This document shows, piece by piece, positions 21,471-32,870 of a stretch of 34,828 nucleotides of DNA (the first letter of the stretch is position 1; every line of letters begins with the position of its first letter). Under the pieces are notes generated by a model, which made no database searches, was not told the origin of the DNA, and was given only the letters and a program-made list of their open reading frames with translations. Origin of the DNA: Actinidia chinensis. Taxonomy: Eukaryota > Streptophyta > Magnoliopsida > Ericales > Actinidiaceae. The translations under genes were made by a program, and so were the position numbers. The stretch spans positions 1-34,828 of the forward strand of contig VIGQ01000969.1 in the NCBI GenBank assembly GCA_009663005.1, written 5' to 3'.

Positions 21471-22234
21471 CTATTAAAAAGATATATCTCACCCTTACAA
21501 AAATCTAACACATGAGAAATTTAGGACACCAATGCTCAATTTATTTCATCCTTTGACAAACTGAAAAAAACAGGACACCACCAAGAACTTCTCCTCTTCT
21601 CAGGTCACTTTCTGTCTCTCTAATTTAGTATTTGGTCAAGGATTTAAAAGTGAACGCGTTAATTTAGGGGAGCCATCGCCAAAAGCCCCCAATGGGAAAA
21701 GGCCCTGTATTTTCTAAACAGTGTGGTGTACTTGTGTGTGCGTGTTACATATTTGATATTTCTCATATCAGGTTGCGGAGAAAGGAGCCTCCTGGTTGCA
21801 AAAAAAAAAAATGTAAAAACCAGAATAATCGATAAAAATCTCAAGTAAAAAAAGTGATACACATTTCTAAAATTGGTGTTTTCAATATCAAAAGGCCACC
21901 CCTTTCGCAGCCTTGCCTATGCTGAGATGACCTACAATTAAAACTATCGTATATACCAGAGTCTTCAATTGCATCATGTAAACAAGCAATTTCTTGATAA
22001 TAGATCTAATAAGTCGCAACTGGAAAAGGATTTATGGAACTTTATGAATCTACTTATGGATACAGAATATTCAAAAACTACAGCTAGGTAGTGCTAAAGA
22101 ATGAAAGCAACAAGAACACAGCATGAATCTGAAGTACTAAAAACTATAGCACGTTTTTAGATTTTTGTTTAAATTTCTTTGGGAGGAATTCATGAACAAG
22201 TCCTCAAATGCAACATATGGAACTCATTAGTTCA
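21471..22234. other. Probable intron sequence with unplaced exon candidates
   Basis: On the minus strand, TTTTTTGCAACCAG/G near 21800 opens a frame reading RLLSPQPDMRNIKY before a GTAACA donor. ATTGTAG/GT near 21932 opens HLSIGKAAKG. Both look exon-like, but their phases do not join the exon at 21470, so they are left unassigned. Confidence 0.25.
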
Positions 22235-22463
22235 AGTAGAAAATAGAAAGAAGAGAAAAATATGTAGTCAATGTTATTAATCACATTACATAAGCCCTAT
22301 TTATAGGCAAAAACTAGAATGATGAGCTAAGCAATGACTTCATCATAATCACAAAATCTACAAAATGAGCTAGCAAGTCACCAATGGTGACTCAAATAGT
22401 CAACAAATGTAGGCTACCTAACAATCGGCTAACTAACATTGTAGGATACTTTTATTTCCAACA
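22235..22463 (-). repeat. 3' LTR of the deleted minus-strand copia
   Basis: Begins TGTTGGAAATAAAAG on the minus strand at 22463 and ends ..TATTTTCTACT at 22235. Confidence 0.85.
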
Positions 22464-22539
22464 ATCCTCCTAAGCCGGGGGCGAAGATATCCACGAGACC
22501 AAGCTTGCTAAGAGAAGTCTTCAACAAATGTTAGGCCTA

Positions 22540-23050
22540 CATAACATTGTAGGAACGCAGCCACATAAGCTCTGGAGGCAGAAGGAAGCTCCAGAAGGTG
22601 AGGTAGCTCCCAAAAGGACAGCCAAAGGTGCTGCAGGAGGAAGCTCCAAAAGGCAGCACAAGGCGTGGCAGGAAGCTGACTTTTGCTGCAGGAAGCTCCA
22701 AAAGGCAGCAAAGGGCTGCAGGAAGCTCCAGGAGGCTGCAGGAAAGTTCCAGGAAGGAAAAATCCAACCGCTCCCACACGGTGGTATATGCCAAAACACG
22801 CGGATTACGGAAATAGGAAAGAAACGTGCGAATGACCATATTGGGGCAGGCAAGGGTTGCAAAAGACACAGCCCGAGGCAGCAAGGCTGCAAGTGGCAAT
22901 AAGGGTTGCAAGAGCAACAAAGGGCAGAGCAACAGCCCAGAAACCAACAGCAAGAGGCTGCAAGGAGCAACAGGGGCGAAACACCCAACACAATATTCCG
23001 GCGACGGCAGAGCCGCCGCCGGAGACGGGGAGCAAACCAAGAACTAGCTT
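22540..23050 (-). repeat. GC-rich low-complexity interior of the deleted copia
   Basis: GCTGCAGGAAGCTCC and GGAAGCTCCAAAAGGCAGC recur several times (about 22575-22750), and GCAAGAG/GCAACA words recur at 22840-22980. The high GC makes stops rare, so several long frames overlap on both strands (the longest has 180 codons, 22521-23063 minus). They overlap in different frames, are rich in Cys, Leu, Pro and Trp, and match no copia domain, so they are treated as composition artefacts. The block sits where leader and gag would be. Confidence 0.6.
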
Positions 23051-23063
23051 TGGCTCTGTACAA

Positions 23064-23299
23064 AGTAGAAAATAGAAAGAAGAGAAAAATATGTATTCAA
23101 TGTTATAATTCACCAATTACATAAGGCCTATTTAAGGCAAAACCTAGAAAAGATGATGAGCTCTAAGCAATGACCCATCAATCATCACAAATTACAAAAT
23201 GGGCTACAAGTACCAATGGTGCTCCAAAATCGTCAACAATGTTAGGCTACCTAACAATAGGCTGCTACCTAACATTGTAGGCTACCTTTATTTCCAATA
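23064..23299 (-). repeat. 5' LTR of the deleted minus-strand copia
   Basis: Begins TATTGGAAATAAAGG on the minus strand at 23299 and ends ..TATTTTCTACT at 23064, next to the primer site. Confidence 0.85.
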
Positions 23300-23304
23300 G
23301 TTCA

Positions 23305-23898
23305 CAATACCCAAAAGGGCCCAAAATACAAAATACCAAGAGCAAGAACACCATATACAGGCGTGCCGTTGACCCTCAGTAGTGAAGAAAAAGCCACTAT
23401 ATTTTAAGAACACATGGTATACGCCAATATAAGAAAGGGAGAACAACAGTTTCAGGTCTGAAGCCCTGTCATCAAATAATACAAGGAAGGGAATTAAATT
23501 AAAACTTGCAAAAAGTGAGAGAAGCACCTACTTTTCCAACACACAATAAAACTAGTAGCATAAATTTGATCCAATCCTTCTAGTACAAGACTTAAAGTGA
23601 GATGTCCTTACCTATATGGGTTAATTTGTTAAAAGCGGAGTCATCATGCAAAGATGGAAAAATACCAAATTTCTCCGTTTTTCACAATTAAAAGTTTGAA
23701 ACAAAAATAAGAATGGCTCTTAAATTAAAGAATTTGTAATAACTATTTCAAAAAAAAGTTGCCGCTCGCGTGGCCAAAACATGATAAAAGTTCAGAGGAC
23801 TGAGAACCAACACTACGAAGATTGTCATTTGGTAACATAACTAACACTTAAAGTTTGTTTTCTATCACAATACAAAAAAAATAAATAAATAAAAAACA
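23305..23898. other. AT-rich stretch without recognised feature
   Basis: No exon with clear borders or transposon end was found. A 79-codon minus frame at 23288-23527 has no recognisable motif. Confidence 0.3.
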
Positions 23899-24321
23899 TG
23901 TTATTTGGCACAATGTTTTCAACGACCGGTTTTTAGAACAACGTGCGGTTCGGAGGGGCCTCCGGAGGGAGAGATCTCGAAGGTGGTGGCGGGTGACAGA
24001 AGGGGGTGGACAAATGGGGGAAGTCGGCAGAGGGGTCACTGGTGTGCCGGAAGTGGTTGACTAAGGTGCTCATCGTGGCCGGAGGATGAGGTGCCGAGAG
24101 GCGGTGGGGATGGGGTTGGGCCGGAAGTGGTGTTGGGTAAGGGAGGGAGAAGAACACTAGTTTTTGAAAACAAGGAAAACCACCTTTTTCTTGTTTCCAC
24201 ATATTTTGGAAACTTGAAAATTGGTCACCGTTTCTTAAAAACAAAAAGAGTTACCAAAAAAAATGCTATTGGTTTCAGATTTTAGATTTTGTGAAACATG
24301 AAACCCGTACCAAACACAGCA
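23899..24321. mobile_element. MITE-like element with GC-rich core
   Basis: The left end TGTTATTTGGCACAATG and the inverted right end TGCTGTGTTTGGTACGGG are imperfect inverses around TTTGGYAC. The core at about 23935-24150 is strongly G-rich on the plus strand (words such as GGAGGG, GGTGGTGGCGGG, GCCGGAAGTGG), unlike the AT-rich arms. The core gives open frames rich in Pro, His and Ser (minus 23933-24244) that look compositional. The core could also be a captured gene fragment. No target duplication was fixed. Confidence 0.4.
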
Positions 24322-24773
24322 CATTACAAGAGTGAATTAAAAAAAAAAAAAGGTTAATAATGAAAGCTTACAATATTTATATATAAAATCAGTATTTATA
24401 GAAGGTAATTCATAGATATAGATTCCCCATTACATCGAGAAACCTTCTTATTTATTCATAAGCTAGCTTCTTCTCCAACTTCTACTCAATTATGTTTATC
24501 ATTTCTTATGTGTCACCCTTTTTTTTTCCTTTATTGATCAAGTAAAGAAATATAACCATATAGATAAACATGAAATCAGGCAACATCACCTTTTTTAATG
24601 GACACTGGAATTAAATGGCATCAACTATCACATACTTCGAAGGCACCACGCAAAACAAACAAAACACACACACACATTTTAGAGGCAAAAAGACAAATAA
24701 TGTAAAACGTCACAAAAGATAATCTGACAATCATGAGTAGAGCGTATAGAAGATGGAGACAAGTTGGAAAATT

Positions 24774-24821
24774 TTACATATAAGATGCAACATGTACCGG
24801 ACCGGTCTTGCGGCATGTACT
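24774..24821 (-). other. Possible exon with stop, minus strand
   Basis: The acceptor TTCCTTTTCAG/A at 24821 is followed by 15 codons reading STCRKTGPVHVASYM and TAA at 24776-24774. The pyrimidine-rich acceptor is good, but the piece is short and other frames are open, so this is only a candidate. Confidence 0.2.
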
Positions 24822-26908
24822 CTGAAAAGGAAGCCAAACCATACACCACACAGATAGCAACGCCAATAAATTTTCTGTATCGGTATTTTGTCCTTTAAAA
24901 AAACCAGGTGAAAAGATGACAGAAGGGATTGACCACAATCCAGTAGCATAAACGCTTTTAGGATGTGTCTATACGCCTTTCACCACGCGCACAACAAAAG
25001 ATCATCAAATCAACTCCTGTGAAAGGTAGCTTATTGAATCAACAAAGATCCATCACCTATTGGTATCTGTTTGCATGTAAATAATCGTAATGTAGGAGGT
25101 TACAACGCTTTTTTCTCAAATTAACCGAGAATTTCGTGGTGAAACTAGAGTATTGTGGCCTTTTACAAGGAAAAACAATGACACCATATGCATATCAATC
25201 ATTACTTTCATGAACTGAGGTGCAGCAGTTTTCAACATGAAAAATTTGATAGTAGCATGGGTTTAATTCCCACTTCTTAGTTCTTAGTTCTTAACATAGT
25301 TAGTATATGTTTCTGCGCAGGTAGCCTAAACCAAACATTTTTGTGTCTTTGTACTATAACTCCATTTATATCCTCAATAAATCAATGAATTGGAGTTTTG
25401 AACTAACTGCTTCGTCAAGGCTGGTCCTCTGCAGGCCAGTAAACTTTTCCCCCTAATTTAGACAAATGCTAATTGATATGTGCAGTGTTCTTCGATGCCC
25501 TTGTTCTCTTATAGAAGTTCTTTCACTTGTGTCATGTTATGTAGGATGCTATTACTGTCATTAAAAGATATAGGGCAATCACATTACCTAGAGGCAACTC
25601 ATGAAGTTACTTCTGATTGAACGTTTTGAGTGTGTTAATGTTGCGGGTGTGCTGCGAGGACAGAAGGGAAGAGAGGGAAAGAAGCAGAGAAAAAGCAGGA
25701 ATCAGCATTAGATGAATGCGCTGGAAATAACCACAGCACAGACCAAGCAGGTTCGTTCATGGGGTCTCACTAGGTAAGAGTGAGAGAGACAAAAATGACG
25801 AGAAATACCAAGAAAGGACATTGTTTCTCCTTGGGAGTACCAAATGAAACACCATAAACAATGACACCTAGAACGCAGATATTCCGGAATGAGGAATGGG
25901 AACAGAGTACACAACATCCCTAAATTTGTGGGTAGCAGTAAGAGGTAGGCTTCTATATTTACGATATTAGAATTTACTTCTTCAAAGTGGCAAACATCAA
26001 ATATAACAGAATATTATTTCAAACTATTCATGTAAAACGCACTTATAGAATCAATATAAAATTTCTTTTACATTTCGCCTTTGCCAAAAATCTCCATTCT
26101 CTCTAGACTTTTGCTTCGTACATTTGCTTCTTTTTTTCTCTCATAAAGGAAATGTTAACAAAATAAGTAAAAAAGCTTTGAGGATTGCTTTGGATCGCTA
26201 ATTCCCATTTTGGAACGAAGGTGTTGCATTATAATTCACAAGGGTACTAGCATTTCCTAGATAAACACAAACCCTAAGAGATTATAATCAGGATTGGGCA
26301 AAATATTGGAGTGCCCCCAGAATACACCACGGTACAAATTTATTACCCATGTTTTTGCAGTGCACAAAACTACAGTACATCACATAAAATGTACCATTCC
26401 ACGTAAATTTACATTTACAATTCCCAGAAACATAACCATGAGGAGTACCATTGGTATTTATGAAAAGTCATGAAATCTGATAAGTTGGCAAACATTCTTT
26501 CAAAAGCCATATTGGTCCAGTGACTCCAGTCAGAAAAGCAACCATGACTGGAAACCAAAACTGGAAATACAGAGACTCTCCACCTAATCCAGCCTATTGC
26601 ATACAGATTAACCAAAAGTTCTCTATATCTATGAACAGAAAGCATAATACTATGTACATAAACCAAAGACGGGCCTCTCACAGTGATGCATAATTTATAA
26701 GTTATAACAAATTGGAAATAACAGCAAAATGCAGTGAGAATATGGAATAATTACAAGGGAAAGCAAATACATATAAGTTAAAAAAAACAATGACTACAGC
26801 ATCTTCTTTAATTTTAGGATGCATTGGAAAGCATTATATGTTTACGTGTCTACTTCTAACACATAAATGAGATATAAGGTAATACCACGATTAGTTTGAC
26901 ATACTTAC

Positions 26909-26961
26909 CAAGAAATAGCCTCTACATCTACCACCCTAGACGACGTAGTAATACCATTTGC
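26909..26961 (-). other. Possible internal exon, minus strand
   Basis: AACTATGCAG/G acceptor, 53 nt, and a textbook donor CTTG/GTAAGTAT. Only one of the three frames is open, reading ANGITTSSRVVDVEAIS. It enters in phase 0 and leaves with two bases over. No partner exon was joined in phase, and the family is unknown. Confidence 0.35.
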
Positions 26962-28697
26962 CTGCATAGTTTCCAAAAATGAGCCAAACATTAAATAATA
27001 AAAAAAAGGTTATGCTAATTGGGATATTGTTTGACACCGAAAGAGCACAATGTATCATACATTGCAATACATAACAATTAAATAAACTTGTAAGAATACC
27101 CCAGGAAAATATTTTCCACCAAAACATTCGGGCAATACCTTAACACATTAAATAGGAATCATACTCTCTTTTTTTTTCTTCTTGCATTTGCACTTCAAAT
27201 CAGTTGTCCGGTAACTAATCATGTAAACTTCAAAGTAGAAGCATGGGTACTTCAAAAAAACAATGTTGTGCCGTAAGGATCTACCGGTACATTGATGTTA
27301 ACAAAAACTGACGGTACCGTTCTAATAGCATTTTAGAAGAAGATGTCCTTCAATTACAAATGGTTGCATCTCGCCAGATATAAAATATTTCTATCATAGG
27401 CACTTCATTGAAGACAGCCTTTAATCGCGATGGTTGTCTAGAGGAGATAAGCCAAAAAAGTCCTTGCATGTGCGGCCTCGTGATTGTAAGATGTAAGATT
27501 TGAGCGGATCATGTAACCTTCTTAAAAATTCTAATATAAAATGATTATCTTTACTTTCTTTCAATAAAAACAAATGCTCTGATTGGAAATGTATGTCTCT
27601 TTGTTAGGTAAATTAAGGAGGAACTCAAAAAAAAAAAAAAAAAAAACAAAAAAAAAATATTAGTCGAGTCTCTTTGGGGAAATGGCAACCCCAAGCCCCA
27701 ATACTATTTTTTCCCAAAATACATAATCCCAAATGTTGTTTAAAACCAGGAAAGAGAAGGGGAAGTTTCTGATTAATTAACACCTTAGTGAAACAAAATC
27801 AGTCACTACCTGCGTCAGAAAGCACGTAACTTCCAGACCACAGTAGGTAAGCATATCAAGCGCATTATAAATATCCATATTCAGTTAGTATTTACATCTC
27901 CCAAAATCTTCTACATCACGTCTTGTAGCTTAAACTTCACAAATTGGTTTTCGTCCTTGTTGAAGTAGCTGGCTTCCGAAAAACTAGCCCAAAAAGTAAA
28001 AGCACACAGAAGCAAACCCAACTTCACACAATCTCCTCCTTGAGTACTCGGGACTTTCAAATATCCCTCCCCAATTTGTACATTCCTTTTCTAGTTCCTA
28101 CATAACCCTCATACCTATTGAAAGTTTTACAGCATTGATATAAATAACCACTATTTTTTCTTCACAAAACATTCAATTACAACAAGTCTGGTAAAACAAA
28201 AAATCATGAGGCATTGCCAATTAGAAGCGCCACATGACTAAAAATTTAGTGATTCGCACATGGGAATGAAACAGATACAGCTGAAAAGAACAAAAAAGAA
28301 TAACCGGAGAGCTTTCTTCGATAGAGTTTAGAGTGCTTCGTACACCAATGCCAGGAGCACATAATAGGAAGACTGCGCGGTTGGTGCATAAATCCTAGAC
28401 AAACAAGAATAATAAAATAAAATACTGCAAAGGCTAAAACAACCTAGAAACCAATATTAGTAAATTGAAATTGAACTGATGAAACGAGATTAAAAGAAAT
28501 TGGCATCTTCCATAGAATAAACAGTAAGCACAAGAACCTTGACAAAAAAGGGTACACTAAATGCCAAAAACTCAAAAAAACAAAACGCAAATTGGCAAGC
28601 CCAAATACAGAATAATATGGTTAACTTTATACTTCATAAATAACAGATTAACAATAAATAACAACAGAAAAAAATAAGGTTGAAGATTGGCTATAGT

Positions 28698-28718
28698 AGA
28701 GAGAGAGAGAGAGAGAGA
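28698..28718. repeat. GA microsatellite
   Basis: A run of about ten GA units lies directly next to the possible first-exon donor, where it reads CT on the gene strand. Confidence 0.8.
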
Positions 28719-28719
28719 C

Positions 28720-28840
28720 CTTTTCTGGCGAGTTCGAAGAAGAAAAAGCCGTGGAAGTGATCAGAAGTAGGAGAGAAAGCTGTCCCAACCAAGACCCCAC
28801 CAAGGTTTCTTAGTCCAGAACTCCATTTGATTGTTACCAT
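28720..28840 (-). CDS. Possible first coding exon of a minus-strand gene
   Basis: An ATG at 28840-28838 opens 40 codons plus one base, beginning MVTIKWSSGLRNLGG and continuing GTAFSPTSDHFHGFFFFELA, up to AAAAG/GTCTCT at 28720/28719. The following intron would start in a CT repeat. The sequence upstream (28841-29150) is a plausible 5' leader. Candidate second exons near 28396 gave competing frames. The gene may be the one ending at 20906, about 8 kb away, but nothing joins the two. The donor is weak and the family unknown. Confidence 0.3.
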
Positions 28841-29150
28841 TCCCTCCTCTAACTCCTTCTCTCTTCGGAAATTCGGAATTGGAGAAAGCAGTAAATACCA
28901 ATTCAACAAAGGGGGAGCACAAAGAACGCGAAAACACGATTATCGAAACGATTCGAACCCGCCAATTTGGGTCTCACACCCTGAAATTTCGCACTCAGAT
29001 AGACGAATACCAAATGAGTCCAGTTTGTCACGCAAAATATAGAAAACCCATATCGATATGTCACAAGGTCGTGAAATATGTAGAATGAAAATGAGAAGTG
29101 GGTATTAATCTGAAAGAGACCTACGAACAAGCGGCGTGAGAAGATGCCAA

Positions 29151-30483
29151 AGCTATTAAAATCCTTTTTGTGTTCTCCACCACAAATTTCCCAATACGTT
29201 GAAAATGTTGAAGTAAATTTGGTATTTTCCTTGATTTTTTTTTTTTTTCTTGGGTATTCGTATCATAGTGACAATGAGATTCTCTGATTACATGATGAAC
29301 AACAAACAATACAAGAACATCTTATTTATTTTTTACTGGGCGTTAATTTATATCCTGGCACGCACCCGTCGAATTTACAAATCACTTCAGCTATTTAGCC
29401 AAAGATTAATTTTTCTCCATAGGATTGCAATCTTCTTGTATATATAAGTACATTACTTCAATGTATACATTAATGGAATTAATTAATAATTTAAAACTTA
29501 TTCTCATTAAATTTAATTAATTACCAATTTAAGTAAATTACATCCACCCAAGAGATTGGTGGGTGTCGTTTAGTGACAACTAAATTGCAAATTCTTGCCT
29601 AACTTATATTGAGTAAGTACATACAGATTTGTTTCGATTTTTATTAAGATTAAGTGGACAGTGAAAATTGGTCTGCTGATTAATCGGTGTTTGAACGCGT
29701 AACAAGATATCAAAAAAAAGTATAAGAAGAGAATAAATATAATAGCAAGAGTTGTTGGACCTGATCATTGTTTGGCCATACCAAATCTCGTTCAAGTGTA
29801 CTAACCTCTTTGGCAAAAATGATGGATTGTGTTTCATATATTTGAAATAAGAATAATTAACTCAAAATAATTAAAAAATAAAATAAGAAAAATATTTTGG
29901 ACTCATTGCCTTTGAAATAAAATTTATCTTTTTATTTAAAATGAATTATTTTGAATAAATAATTTTGACGGCCCAATTACCCGTTGAAATACTTTAACAG
30001 TGTAACTAGTTTGTATAATATTTGAATAAATGCTATAAACCAAAATGAAAAAAAATTACAATATAGTAAATAGTCATTTCTAAGGCCCAATTTACCAATT
30101 TTGTTTTTTACCCAAATTTGGTTCAGACACCAATCATGTCAATTTTTATACAAAATAATCAAGGAACTTAGCAGGAGACTAACATTAATATGAGTTACAA
30201 GTAAAGCATTTTTTTTATTATAGCGTAAAGTTTTGACATTAGGCACCATTATAAATTCACACGTGAAGATACTTTAATAACTGGCTTCCTTTCCGTAGTC
30301 CCGTCCTATATTGCTGTCAATTTTGCCTGGACCCTCTCAAAAAATAGTCCTATAATTTTTAATTTATATTATATTGATATTTTGAATATTTTATCTAACA
30401 AACTAATTGAGATATTTTTTTATTGATGTCAAAAATTACAAAAGTTATTTACAAAAATATATTATTTGCTAATTCGATAAGAG
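29151..30483. other. AT-rich intergenic stretch
   Basis: No gene, transposon end or structured repeat is supported. If 28720-28840 is a first exon, its promoter would lie at the left end of this stretch. Confidence 0.3.
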
Positions 30484-31234
30484 TATGACTGCCCAAAATA
30501 GACTATTAAATTGGGATGAAAGTAATGAATTGAATGTGAGTAAATACACGTACCCCCTATATAGTTTTAAAAAATAACATCAAGCCGCACAAGTTTGAGT
30601 TTTAAATATAGCTCCTCGATATTTCGCATCTAAAAAGGAAAAGATTACAATTATCAATACAATGAGGTCTAGTTTCAAGTATCGTGAAGGTTGCTATCTC
30701 ACTTTTTTATTGTTATATTAATTCATAATTAAGTGAATTTTATCTGAAATGAGCGTCATCAATGTAATGTAATGAAAATCAATTTCAATGTTGGATTAGA
30801 AACGTGTTGTCTCTCATTTTAAATGTGTTTTCTATATGTTTTGGCAGTTGTTTTTGCCTATGATGTTAAACATGGATTTGCTGGAATATGAATCATTAAA
30901 TGTGTTAATGGTCCTTCTTTGCCTCAATATAGAGACTTTTCATTTGTAAGTATCGAGAAGAGATAAACCAAGTCTAGTCTCCATGGGAACACTAAAACAG
31001 GGAAGAAAAAATAGAGATTTATAAAAAGAGTATTTCAATTGAACTTTCACGATAATGAAGAGGAAAATTTGAGTACATAGGTTTTCTGGTCAACACGGGG
31101 AGGGTTTGGATAATTTTTCTTACCACAGTGGGTTTTCTATTGTAATTGTCAAGTTCAACAAATCAACAACATGTACTTGGGTCCCATCCAGGATGCACGA
31201 CAATGGGATTGGGAGCATTGTGAGCAGAAAACTT

Positions 31235-31720
31235 GATATCTATGATGACATCACAATTACGTTAAATTTTAAATCTACCTCTTGTTATTTACGGTTGAAA
31301 TTCATTAAATATTTAACGATTACCTTTTACCTAAAATTTATTTTTTTTATTACCCAAAACTATCACTTTCCTTCTTTTTAATCTGTGGAACCCATATAGT
31401 TCTATCCAATGGACAAAAAATATTTAAAGGTGGCCATATATTTACCTATTGAATTATTTTTTTTAGTAAACCCACAACAAAAATTAAATACACATTTCTT
31501 TCTCCTCATATTTTATTTTTTTGTAATTTAAATAAATTTTTTTTATTTAATCAAAATTTTTATATTATTTTAGTTATTCTTACAATAAGAGTCTAAAAAT
31601 ATATAAAACCCCCCATTACTATTGGCAGCTTTTCTTCTGTTTTTAACTTGTAAATTTTTAGCAAGTACGCTAAATAGTTCTTTTTTAAAATAGTATTTTG
31701 GTACGGATAATTAATAGTAA
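31235..31720. other. Segment present only in copy A
   Basis: Alignment with copy B is lost after GCAGAAAACTTGA and resumes near TATATAATGATTGAG. The segment is very AT-rich, without visible inverted ends or target duplication. It may be an insertion in A or a deletion from B. Confidence 0.45.
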
Positions 31721-32233
31721 CTAATATATAATGATTGAGATTAATTCTGATTGTATTGTGGTGGATGAGTACTTGGTAATTGTTTCCATAGTATGACATG
31801 AACACTGAAGAGGAAAGGTATTTGTTTAAGCATCAACTCTCTTAATTGGGTTTATTGCTGCACTTTGAAGTCTAAGTATTTTGGGTCCTATTTTGGGCCA
31901 CTTTAATGATTCAACCATTGATATATAGATCTCCTTGAGAAGATTAACACGTCAACCGTTGATCGCGATACAAACAAATAGCGATCACGTCAATTTATAT
32001 AAAGATAATAGACATATCTGGGTTTTTTTTGTTATTTGGGGTTTTTTGGGGCCGTACTGATTATAGGTATAAAATATAAAACGACTATTAATTTGTATCG
32101 ATCAACGTATTTTTTATTATTAAATTTCCGATTAAATATACAAACGATTGAATCGTCAGAACTCAAAATACTTAAAACTATTACATTGCAATACCAAAAA
32201 GCCAACATTAGAGAGCCGACTCTCTTTTTTATG

Positions 32234-32353
32234 GGAAAAGTAATTGAAGAAAAAGGAAAAAAAAAAGGAGAGGACATACAGTCTTATGAGCACCTCAATG
32301 ATAGAGTTGTGGATTGACTAGTGGATGTTGGTGAACACCAGTGACTTAACTTT
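32234..32353. repeat. 120-bp block identical between the two tandem copies
   Basis: The block runs from GGAAAAGTAATTGAAG to AGTGACTTAACTTT and equals 34155-34274 base for base, including a run of ten A. Its surroundings differ every few bases. In copy A it lies in an open frame ending SYEHLNDRVVD (stop 32315-32317). One base less in copy B just before the block breaks the corresponding ATG frame, so coding selection is not a ready explanation. Confidence 0.75.
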
Positions 32354-32870
32354 ATGTGGGATTGATTCCAATAATCCACTTGGATTGTGGGGGGTAGGTC
32401 AAGTACATTATCATAAATTCATGAGAAATTTTCGGTTGGTCCTGTAGTTTGACTAAATTTTCCTTTGGTACTGTATTTTTTAATTTTAAAACAGTTAAAA
32501 CCTATAGTTAATCTAGTTCTAACTAGGCTCTCAAACTTTGTTGTGTGACCATTAAGACCTACTTTGGGTGGTTCTTTTTAAGCAGCTTTTTTTTAGTCAA
32601 CTTTGTTCTTCTTTTTTCGATCTTATTTTCCCAAATGGTTTTGGTAAATAGAAAATTGGAAAAGGAAAGGAAATAGACCAGGGTTGTTAAGTGAGAGAGA
32701 AAAATCTACTTTAATGTGTATCAGATATAGATATAGAGAATATAGTAATAAATAACTATAAATTGTGATGCCTAGTATTAATGGAACCCCAGGAATGTCA
32801 GAATCAGATCCTCTGAAGTGTTCTGGTAGGTGTGTGAAGTGTGTATTATTTTGTACACTCTAAGAGATGG

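Larger units (their letters stand above)
22235..23299 (-). mobile_element. Internally deleted Ty1/copia element with LTRs and perfect target duplication
   Basis: LTRs lie at 23064-23299 (5' LTR) and 22235-22463 (3' LTR). GTTCA flanks the element on both sides (22230-22234 and 23300-23304), the 5-bp duplication expected of copia integrase. Inside the 5' LTR, the primer site reads TTGTACAGAGCC (minus, 23063-23052), close to TGGTATCAGAGCC. Before the 3' LTR lies the purine tract GGCTTAGGAGGAT. Ahead of it, the copia C-terminus survives as KLGLVDIFAPGLGG. The rest of the interior is a GC-rich, low-complexity block, so all catalytic domains are lost. The two LTRs differ at many places, often by single-base indels. 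Confidence 0.85.
24322..28697. other. Long AT-rich stretch, probable introns with scattered exon-like islands
   Basis: Most of this is AT-rich with no feature. Exon-like islands on the minus strand are listed separately at 24774-24821 and 26909-26961. Another, near 25886-25830, opens after TTCTAG and reads VIVYGVSFGTPKEKQCPFL before a GTATTT donor. An AC repeat lies at 24665-24677. A near-pure A tract of about 30 nt is at 27627-27657. The islands did not join into one frame. Confidence 0.3.
30484..32817. repeat. Copy A of a roughly 2-kb imperfect tandem duplication
   Basis: Begins near CTGCCCAAAATAGACTATTA and ends near CAGAATCAGATCCTCTGAAG. Copy B (32871-34725) follows in the same direction after about 53 bp. 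Shared landmarks in the same order include TAGCTCCTCGA, TTGCTGGAATATGAA, TGGTCCTT, GGGTCCCATCCA, GGTGGATGAGTAC and CTAGTGGATGTTGGTGAACA. Copy A carries about 480 bp (about 31235-31720) that copy B lacks. No conserved coding frame was found, so the unit is probably non-coding or part of an unknown repeat. Confidence 0.8.

Noticed and set aside
22521..23063. Open frame of 180 codons (minus) with overlapping long frames on both strands
   Set aside because: It lies inside the GC-rich repetitive core of a copia element, several frames are open at once, and the peptide is low-complexity without a domain.
32036..32317. 93-codon open frame in tandem copy A as a gene
   Set aside because: Copy B loses the ATG frame by one base despite the perfect block, and the first half is AT-rich translation without motif.
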